This document shows, piece after piece, positions 1 to 4,397 of a stretch of 5,594 bases of DNA. Origin of the DNA: an uncultured Bacilli bacterium. Its GTDB lineage: Bacteria; Bacillota_I; Bacilli_A; RF39; UBA660. The position numbers and the translations under genes were made by a program. The stretch covers positions 1 through 5,594 of the forward strand of contig CANQHB010000063.1 of NCBI GenBank assembly GCA_947623755.1. Reading direction: 5' to 3'. A model generated the notes under the pieces. That model was not told the DNA's origin and ran no database searches. It saw only the letters and a program-made list of their open reading frames with translations. Position 1 is the first letter of the stretch; every line of letters begins with the position of its first letter.

Positions 1-2015
1 CGTTTATAATCAAGTTCGGATACGTGTACCAAGCCTTCACAGCCTGGCCATAATTCTACAAAGCAACCAAAGTCTTCTACTTTTACAACTCGGCCTGTAT
101 ATATTGCATTTACTTCTACTTCTCGAATTACTTCTTCAATCATTTTTCTTGTTTTTGCAATAATTTCAGCATCTTGGTGATAAATAATTACTCGTCCATC
201 ATCTTCTAAGTCTACTTTTACGGCGTCTTTATCATTAACTGTTTTAACATTACTAGCTTCTAAGATAATCTTAGTAATCATCTCTCCTCCGCGGCCAATA
301 ACGTCTTTAATCTTCTCTGGATTAATCATAAATGTATCAATCTTTGGCGCATATTTACTTAGGCTCTTTCGAGGTTCGGCAATACAATTTTCCATAACGT
401 CTAGTATCTCTAATCTCGCTTTTTTAGCTTGGGCTAAAGCTTCCTTTAAGATTTTTTCGGTGACTCCTTTAATCTTAATATCCATTTGTAAAGCACAAAT
501 ACCTTTTCTAGTTCCGGCGACTTTAAAATCCATATCTCCCATATGGTCTTCCAAGCCTTGAATATCAGTTAAAATTGTATATTTTTTCTTATCTTCGGCT
601 TGTATTAACCCCATCGCAATCCCTGCGACTGGCGCTTTAATTGGTACTCCGGCGGCCATCAAAGATAAACAACCGGCACAAATAGTCGCTTGACTACTAG
701 AACCATTACTCTCTAATATTTCACTAACCACCCGAATAGTATAAGGAAATTCTTCTTCTGACGGAATTACTTGGGCTAAAGCTCTTTCTCCTAAAGCTCC
801 ATGTCCAATTTCTCTTCTTCCTGGTGCCCCATAACGTCCAGTTTCCCCTACGGAAAAAGCTGGAAAATTATAGTGTAACATAAATCTTTTTGAATCTTCT
901 AAACCTAAACCATCCAAAATTTGGTGTTCTCCAATTGCCCCTAAGGTGGTCGTCGCTAAACTTTGCGTTTCCCCTCTCGTAAATACTGCTGAACCATGAG
1001 TTCTTGGTAATAAATCTATTTCACAAGAAAGCGGCCTAATTTCATCCATAGCTCTTCCATCTGGCCTAATTTTCTTATCTGTAATTAACTTCCTTACTTC
1101 TTGTCCTTCAATTAAATTAACAATCTTTTCTACTTGTTTAATTTTTTCTTCGGCATTTTCATCCTCGGCATATACTTCGGTAAAGTTTTCAATTGTTCTT
1201 GATTTTACTTCATCTATTGCGGCATATTTTTCTAACTTATCTTTAATTTGAATAGCTTTTAACATATCCGCGGTTGCAAACTCTTCGACTGCCTCTTTAA
1301 CTTCGGGGTCAATTTCGGCCTTCGCCAGTTCTATTTTTTCTTCGCCAATTTCATCGATAATTTGTTGTTGGAACTCACATAATTTCTTTAAATTTTCATG
1401 TCCAAACATTAAAGCTTCGAGCATTTCTTTTTCACTTAATTCTTGGGCTCCAGCTTCTACCATGCATATAGCGTCTTTAGTACCCGCAACGGTTAGAGAT
1501 AAAGTACTTTGTTCTGTTTGTTCTGCGGTTGGATTAATAACTAATTCTTTTCCAATTTTCCCGACCATTACTCCCGATACTGGTCCATCAAAGGGAATTT
1601 TTGATATACCTAAACATAAACTTGTTCCAAATAATGCAGCCATCTCTGGACTATTATCAGGGTCTACTGACAATACGGTATTTACTACTTGAATTTCTTG
1701 GCGTAAATCTTCGTCAAACATAGGTCTTATTGGTCTATCAATAAGTCTTGCTGCGAGTGTCGCGGCATCGCTTGGTCTTCCTTCTCTTTTAATAAAACCT
1801 CCGGGAATTTTCCCTACCGAATAAAGTTTTTCTTGATATAAAACTTGTAAAGGAAAGAAATCTTGCCCTACAACTTCTTTACCCATGACACAAACTGATA
1901 ATACTACCGTATCCCCATACCGAACTAAAACGGCTCCATCTGTTTGTTTAGCTAATTCTCCCGTCTCAACAATTAAATCTCTTCCTAAAAAATCTAACTT
2001 AAATACTTTCTTCAT
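1..2015 (-). CDS. pnp: Polynucleotide phosphorylase (PNPase), 3' end cut by window edge
   Basis: This is a phosphate-dependent 3'-5' exoribonuclease of the cytoplasm. The family works as a trimeric ring, releases nucleoside diphosphates and can add tails in the reverse reaction. The frame is open for 671 codons to the left edge, with no stop or frameshift. Domains in order are a first RNase PH domain (about 10-210) with the GGFIKREGRPSD (72-83) and RLIDRPIRP (90-98) signatures, a helical linker (about 240-315), a second RNase PH domain (about 320-540), a KH domain (about 560-615) with GRGG at 574-577, and the start of an S1 domain from about 636. Active-site elements are present: THGSAVFTRGETQ (339-351), GRREIGHG (399-406), phosphate-binding SNGSSS (436-441), and D490, D496 and K498 in the EDHMGDMDFK segment. 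PNPases are usually about 700 residues, so only some 30-50 residues are missing. The ATG is preceded by AAGGAG at 2021-2026, five bases away. It lies behind rpsO and its terminator. It carries 11 cysteines. The identification is certain. Confidence 0.98.
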   Translation of the reverse strand, partial: MKKVFKLDFLGRDLIVETGELAKQTDGAVLVRYGDTVVLSVCVMGKEVVGQDFFPLQVLYQEKLYSVGKIPGGFIKREGRPSDAATLAARLIDRPIRPMFDEDLRQEIQVVNTVLSVDPDNSPEMAALFGTSLCLGISKIPFDGPVSGVMVGKIGKELVINPTAEQTEQSTLSLTVAGTKDAICMVEAGAQELSEKEMLEALMFGHENLKKLCEFQQQIIDEIGEEKIELAKAEIDPEVKEAVEEFATADMLKAIQIKDKLEKYAAIDEVKSRTIENFTEVYAEDENAEEKIKQVEKIVNLIEGQEVRKLITDKKIRPDGRAMDEIRPLSCEIDLLPRTHGSAVFTRGETQSLATTTLGAIGEHQILDGLGLEDSKRFMLHYNFPAFSVGETGRYGAPGRREIGHGALGERALAQVIPSEEEFPYTIRVVSEILESNGSSSQATICAGCLSLMAAGVPIKAPVAGIAMGLIQAEDKKKYTILTDIQGLEDHMGDMDFKVAGTRKGICALQMDIKIKGVTEKILKEALAQAKKARLEILDVMENCIAEPRKSLSKYAPKIDTFMINPEKIKDVIGRGGEMITKIILEASNVKTVNDKDAVKVDLEDDGRVIIYHQDAEIIAKTRKMIEEVIREVEVNAIYTGRVVKVEDFGCFVELWPGCEGLVHVSELDYK

Positions 2016-2020
2016 ACAAT

Positions 2021-2026
2021 CTCCTT
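2021..2026 (-). promoter_or_regulatory. Ribosome binding site of pnp
   Basis: AAGGAG lies five bases before the pnp ATG. It begins ten bases after the T-tract of the rpsO terminator, so the whole space between terminator and start codon is taken up by this initiation region and cannot also hold a promoter. Confidence 0.85.
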
Positions 2027-2035
2027 CTACTATCT

Positions 2036-2063
2036 AAAAAAAGACACTAAAAATTTTAGTGCC
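2036..2063 (-). terminator. Intrinsic terminator between rpsO and pnp
   Basis: Starting one base after the rpsO stop codon, the transcript can form a nine-base-pair hairpin. The left arm GGCACTAAA (2063-2055) pairs with TTTAGTGTC (2051-2043), including one G-U pair and a three-base loop. Seven T residues follow directly (2042-2036). This is the classic factor-independent layout, though the stem is AU-rich and so probably leaky. Because pnp begins only 20 bases beyond the T-tract, expression of pnp would need read-through. The hairpin may also protect the rpsO mRNA 3' end from exonucleases. The reverse orientation lacks a good T-tract, and no plus-strand gene needs one. Confidence 0.82.
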
Positions 2064-2064
2064 C

Positions 2065-2334
2065 TTATTTTCTTAAATTTAATTTACTTATTACATTTCT
2101 ATAACTTACAATGTCATTATCTTTTAAATAAGTAAGTAATTTTCTTCTTTTACCAACTTTCATCAAAAGTCCTCTATTAGAATGATAATCATGTTTATGA
2201 ACTTTTAAATGTTCTGTTAATTCATTGATTTCATAAGTTAAAATTGCAATTTGTACTTCTGTAGAACCACAATCTTTCTCATTTTTACCAAATTCTTTAA
2301 TAAGTTTTGCTTTTGTTTCTTTTGAAACAGCCAT
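2065..2334 (-). CDS. rpsO: 30S ribosomal protein S15
   Basis: S15 is a primary 16S rRNA-binding protein. It binds the three-way junction of helices 20-22 and nucleates the platform of the small subunit. The product is 89 residues, the standard length, and shows the family pattern throughout: the N-terminal MAVSKETKAKLIKEFG, the DxGSxEVQIA segment (21-30), LTEHLKVHKHDYHSNRGLL (39-57) with RNA-contacting H42, D49 and S52, and GKRRKLLTYL (61-70). The family consensus DTGSPEVQ is DCGSTEVQ here, and the usual HSRRGL is HSNRGL; both are mild changes. The start is the ATG at 2334, since it has AAGGAGG eight bases or so upstream and gives the normal N-terminus. A longer in-frame version from a TTG at 2400 would add 22 residues of translated leader and is rejected. 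It has its own promoter, a structured leader and a terminator, and is followed by pnp. Confidence 0.98.
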   Translation of the reverse strand: MAVSKETKAKLIKEFGKNEKDCGSTEVQIAILTYEINELTEHLKVHKHDYHSNRGLLMKVGKRRKLLTYLKDNDIVSYRNVISKLNLRK

Positions 2335-2341
2335 TATAATT

Positions 2342-2348
2342 CCTCCTT
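2342..2348 (-). promoter_or_regulatory. Ribosome binding site of rpsO
   Basis: AAGGAGG ends seven bases before the rpsO ATG, a near-perfect match to the 16S anti-Shine-Dalgarno sequence at good spacing. It decides the start in favour of the ATG at 2334. The same bases can pair with CTCCTT at 2383-2388 in the leader, which would hide the site. Confidence 0.92.
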
Positions 2349-2418
2349 TTCTCTCTAATTGGTTTAATCTAAGTAAAAATATAAGGAGTAAATCTAACAA
2401 TTTAAACCTGGATTAAAC
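2342..2418 (-). promoter_or_regulatory. Candidate S15-responsive leader RNA (pseudoknot over the rpsO Shine-Dalgarno)
   Basis: Seen directly: in the transcript GTTTAATC (2418-2411) is perfectly complementary to GATTAAAC (2369-2362), giving eight pairs. CTCCTT inside that loop (2388-2383) is complementary to AAGGAG of the ribosome binding site (2348-2343), giving six pairs. Because the second pair crosses the first, both together make an H-type pseudoknot with connecting loops of 22, 13 and 13 nt, which is sterically reasonable. GGTTTAA (2408-2402) can instead pair with TTAAACC (2367-2361), displacing the first stem. Known: S15 represses its own translation in several bacteria through leader RNAs of different shapes, including a pseudoknot at the ribosome binding site in E. 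coli. Inferred: this leader does the same job. The pairing was found by eye in AT-rich RNA, so chance is a real alternative. Confidence 0.42.
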
Positions 2419-2428
2419 TTCCTTTTAC

Positions 2429-2457
2429 ATTATATTATAAAGTTTCTTAAAAATCAA
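2429..2457 (-). promoter_or_regulatory. Sigma-A-type promoter of rpsO
   Basis: A -35 box TTGATT (2457-2452) and a -10 box TATAAT (2434-2429) are separated by 17 bases. The -10 is a perfect consensus and the -35 matches four of six positions, including TTGA. The -35 overlaps the TGA stop codon of the upstream 326-residue gene. A second TATAAT overlaps the first, five bases upstream (2439-2434), with a poorer -35 at matching spacing. Transcription should begin near 2422, leaving a leader of about 88 nt before rpsO. No terminator precedes the promoter, so read-through from the upstream operon can add to rpsO transcription. Confidence 0.75.
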
Positions 2458-3434
2458 CCCAAACTTTTCTTATCTTCTAAAAAATTACTATTTACCTCTA
2501 ATAAATTCCAATTTTTTTGTAAATCTCCGTCCTCAATTAACTTTATTTGTTCTAAAAATTCGGGTTTTACCATTAACGTTACTTTTTCTACTTCTTTATC
2601 TCTAAGTTTTGCAATCACCCCAAAATTAGCTTCTTTTATTATTAACTTATCGGCAAATGTATTCATGTATTTCGCAGGGTTTATTACCACTCCATCTTGG
2701 TCATAAATAATTCCATCACACCTTATGGTACAGTTATCACTTCGTTCATATACCTGATTAGGTTCTTCTATTCGTATCTCTTTTTTTACATTCAGTAAAA
2801 CCAAATAATCAATCAATTCTTTAAATAACTTTATTCTTCTATCTTTAATATTTACTAAATCCATCTCTTCTTTTTTTGGCAATAACTCACATTTAAAATT
2901 AAAGTTTCCGGTAAACATTACTCTTTTATTAAAACTACTTCCCCTATCTTCTAAATCTACATAATCTACAATAAAAGGATACTCTGTTCTAAAACTATAT
3001 CTATCTATTCCATTAGTTGTAATATCCATTATTTTATAACTATAAAAATTCTTTGGTAAATATAATCTCGCTATCTTTCTTAAAGAATAATAAACTTCTA
3101 CATTTCTTAAATCATCTTCATTTAAAATAAAGGCTAATTTGGTTACCCCATATTTTTCCTCTAAACTCGCTAATTCCCTTAGAATAACTTCTAGACTATA
3201 ATAACTATTAAGCACTCTTAAAATAGCTAATATTTCTTTTACTTCTCCAATATTAACCTCTAAAAAAGCATTAATTAATTTATAGTAATCCCCCATAATG
3301 GTAAGCTTTCCTTCTTGAAATCTCTCTAAATAATTTATCGCTTCCCCCATTACTTTGGTATTTGCGTTTTTTAAATCATTTATTTTTTCTAGTAAATGAA
3401 TCCATTTATCTAAATCTCTCATAACATATTTCAT
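2454..3434 (-). CDS. Unrecognised protein of 326 residues
   Basis: I do not recognise a family. The protein has no signal peptide, no membrane segment and no obvious catalytic motif, so it is probably cytoplasmic. The first 110 or so residues look mainly helical, with many leucines and charged residues (for example LEVILRELASLEEKYG near 81-96). The rest looks mixed alpha/beta, with two nearby cysteines in DNCTIRCDG (around 234-242) followed by a turn-rich GIIYDQDGVVINPAKY stretch. The start is the ATG at 3434: AGGGGTGA (3440-3447) sits five bases before it. A GTG three codons upstream lies inside that ribosome binding site and cannot be the start. It is the last gene of the ABC-exporter cluster, 26 bases behind the DUF1653 gene. 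Its stop codon forms part of the rpsO promoter. Its base composition and codon use look like those of its neighbours, so there is no sign of transfer. That the reading frame is a gene is near certain; its function is unknown. Confidence 0.88.
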   Translation of the reverse strand: MKYVMRDLDKWIHLLEKINDLKNANTKVMGEAINYLERFQEGKLTIMGDYYKLINAFLEVNIGEVKEILAILRVLNSYYSLEVILRELASLEEKYGVTKLAFILNEDDLRNVEVYYSLRKIARLYLPKNFYSYKIMDITTNGIDRYSFRTEYPFIVDYVDLEDRGSSFNKRVMFTGNFNFKCELLPKKEEMDLVNIKDRRIKLFKELIDYLVLLNVKKEIRIEEPNQVYERSDNCTIRCDGIIYDQDGVVINPAKYMNTFADKLIIKEANFGVIAKLRDKEVEKVTLMVKPEFLEQIKLIEDGDLQKNWNLLEVNSNFLEDKKSLG

Positions 3435-3439
3435 GAAAA

Positions 3440-3447
3440 TCACCCCT
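3440..3447 (-). promoter_or_regulatory. Ribosome binding site fixing the start of the 326-residue gene
   Basis: AGGGGTGA differs from AGGAGGTGA-type consensus by one missing A and is five bases before the ATG at 3434. A potential GTG start at 3443 is part of this site, so a longer protein beginning MIFMKYV is unlikely. Confidence 0.75.
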
Positions 3448-3460
3448 AAAACACTATTAT

Positions 3461-3700
3461 CTAACGCCGACTTTTTATCTCCTGCAACTGAAATCGATAT
3501 TCTTGGTTAACCTTAGGATACTTCTTTTTATCTACTTTACTTAAAAACATTCCTTTATCCCGCGCATACAACGTACCATCACCATATAAAGCCCGATATA
3601 AGACTAAATCTTGATTTGTCTCACTATCTCTTGCGATATCTTCTACTATATAATAATCGCCTTTAAAATGTTTATAAATTCCTTTTATCTTTACTTCCAT
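3461..3700 (-). CDS. DUF1653 domain protein, 79 residues
   Basis: This small stand-alone protein matches the DUF1653 family, whose biochemical role is, to my knowledge, unknown. The recognisable pattern is GIYKHFKGDYY (7-17), ARDSET (23-28), the core YRALYGDGTLYARDKGMF (35-52) and a closing YRFQ (68-71). These are all in the expected order, and the length suits a single-domain member with a short basic tail (KSRR). No membrane or secretion signal is seen. Its ATG is only six bases behind the stop of the 224-residue gene. The best ribosome binding sequence, AAAGG (3710-3714), lies within the last codons of that gene, with a second GAGG too close to the start, so its translation is probably coupled to the upstream gene. 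It sits in the middle of the exporter cluster. DUF1653 genes occur in many contexts, so the neighbourhood says little about its role. The family assignment is from memory of the consensus, with no search. Confidence 0.87.
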   Translation of the reverse strand: MEVKIKGIYKHFKGDYYIVEDIARDSETNQDLVLYRALYGDGTLYARDKGMFLSKVDKKKYPKVNQEYRFQLQEIKSRR

Positions 3701-3706
3701 TCCTCT

Positions 3707-4381
3707 TTACCTTTCCCATCCTTCTATTTCTTTTTGAAATATTTCTACCACTTCTTCTAAATTATCAGTTTCTACTTCTAAGCCATACACTTCATCTACA
3801 AAAGGTTGCATTATCTTTCCTTCTCGATTAATATAAGTTTTAATTATATCCCAAACCATTCCATCTTGAGAATATAAATTAAGATTTACTAACGACACTT
3901 CGGTATCTAATTCTTTATTATAAGTATATTCGCCAATTCGATTATAATAAGCTGTTAAAAATTCTTTTTTTCCTGTATCATACAAAGCTTCCATAAAAAT
4001 GCCATCCACATTCATTCTTAGTTTAATGACACTTCCTCCGATAACTTCAAAATCATCATTTTGTAAATCAAATGCTTGTCCCTGTAAATTTACGTCTGTT
4101 TGATATACTTTATAACCTTCATTAGGAAAATCAACATTTAATAAATAAACAAAATTCCCATTTGGCAGTATTTCTAACTTAGGCATAAGAACACTCGGAT
4201 ACAAAGCCATTATTACTTCATAATTTTCATTAACTATTCCGACTAATTCTACTTCGGTTACGTTATCTTCTCCCGGTGTAGTCCAATAAGCTTTAACTAA
4301 GCCATAACCATCTTTAAATTTTACATCTTTTTTGGGTAACAATATTTCTAACCCATTAAAATTCATTATAAAATAACCCAT
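3707..4381 (-). CDS. Unrecognised beta-rich protein of 224 residues, possibly with WG-like repeats
   Basis: No family is firmly recognised. The sequence is acidic, lacks a signal peptide and membrane spans, and alternates short hydrophobic strands with turns, as in a beta-rich fold, ending in a helical tail (about 207-222). Two stretches faintly resemble WG-type repeats, which have the pattern of a hydrophobic strand, an N/D-x-x-G turn and a P-x-Y-D/E segment: LVGIVNENYEVIMALYPSV (46-64) and TYINREGKIMQPFVDEVYGL (182-201). The characteristic tryptophan-glycine is missing, so this is only a hint. The ATG at 4381 is chosen because AGGAGG (4386-4391) is four bases before it; a second ATG five codons in (NFNGLE start) is the alternative, at a poorer spacing. 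It begins 16 bases after the exporter gene and is followed six bases on by the DUF1653 gene, so it is probably co-transcribed with both. There is no evidence that it works with the exporter beyond position. Confidence 0.87.
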   Translation of the reverse strand: MGYFIMNFNGLEILLPKKDVKFKDGYGLVKAYWTTPGEDNVTEVELVGIVNENYEVIMALYPSVLMPKLEILPNGNFVYLLNVDFPNEGYKVYQTDVNLQGQAFDLQNDDFEVIGGSVIKLRMNVDGIFMEALYDTGKKEFLTAYYNRIGEYTYNKELDTEVSLVNLNLYSQDGMVWDIIKTYINREGKIMQPFVDEVYGLEVETDNLEEVVEIFQKEIEGWER

Positions 4382-4385
4382 AAAC

Positions 4386-4391
4386 CCTCCT
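4386..4391 (-). promoter_or_regulatory. Ribosome binding site of the 224-residue gene
   Basis: AGGAGG lies four bases before the ATG at 4381, within the 16-base gap behind the exporter stop codon. The spacing is slightly short, but it favours this ATG over the in-frame ATG 15 bases downstream. Confidence 0.8.
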
Positions 4392-4397
4392 ATTTAT

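Noticed and set aside
1462..1692. Plus-strand open frame of 76 codons starting with ATG
   Set aside because: It lies wholly inside pnp, antisense to the first RNase PH domain, has no ribosome binding site worth the name and resembles no protein. It is a shadow of the real gene.
2036..2064. Bidirectional terminator
   Set aside because: Read on the plus strand, the hairpin is followed by a mixed CCCTTATTTT stretch rather than a clean T-run, and no plus-strand gene approaches it.
2335..2400. A 22-residue N-terminal extension of S15 from a TTG
   Set aside because: S15 starts at MAVSKE in the family, a strong ribosome binding site precedes the ATG at 2334, and no such site precedes the TTG. The stretch is the leader RNA.
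2335..2453. Known metabolite riboswitch or T-box upstream of rpsO
   Set aside because: No T-box TGGNACCGCG-like sequence, no recognisable riboswitch core and no terminator hairpin are present in this 119-base gap.
2430..2456. Mycoplasma-type code with TGA as tryptophan, extending the 326-residue protein by eight codons
   Set aside because: All seven tryptophan codons in the window's genes are TGG and no gene contains an internal TGA, which would be very unlikely in an AT-rich genome using that code.
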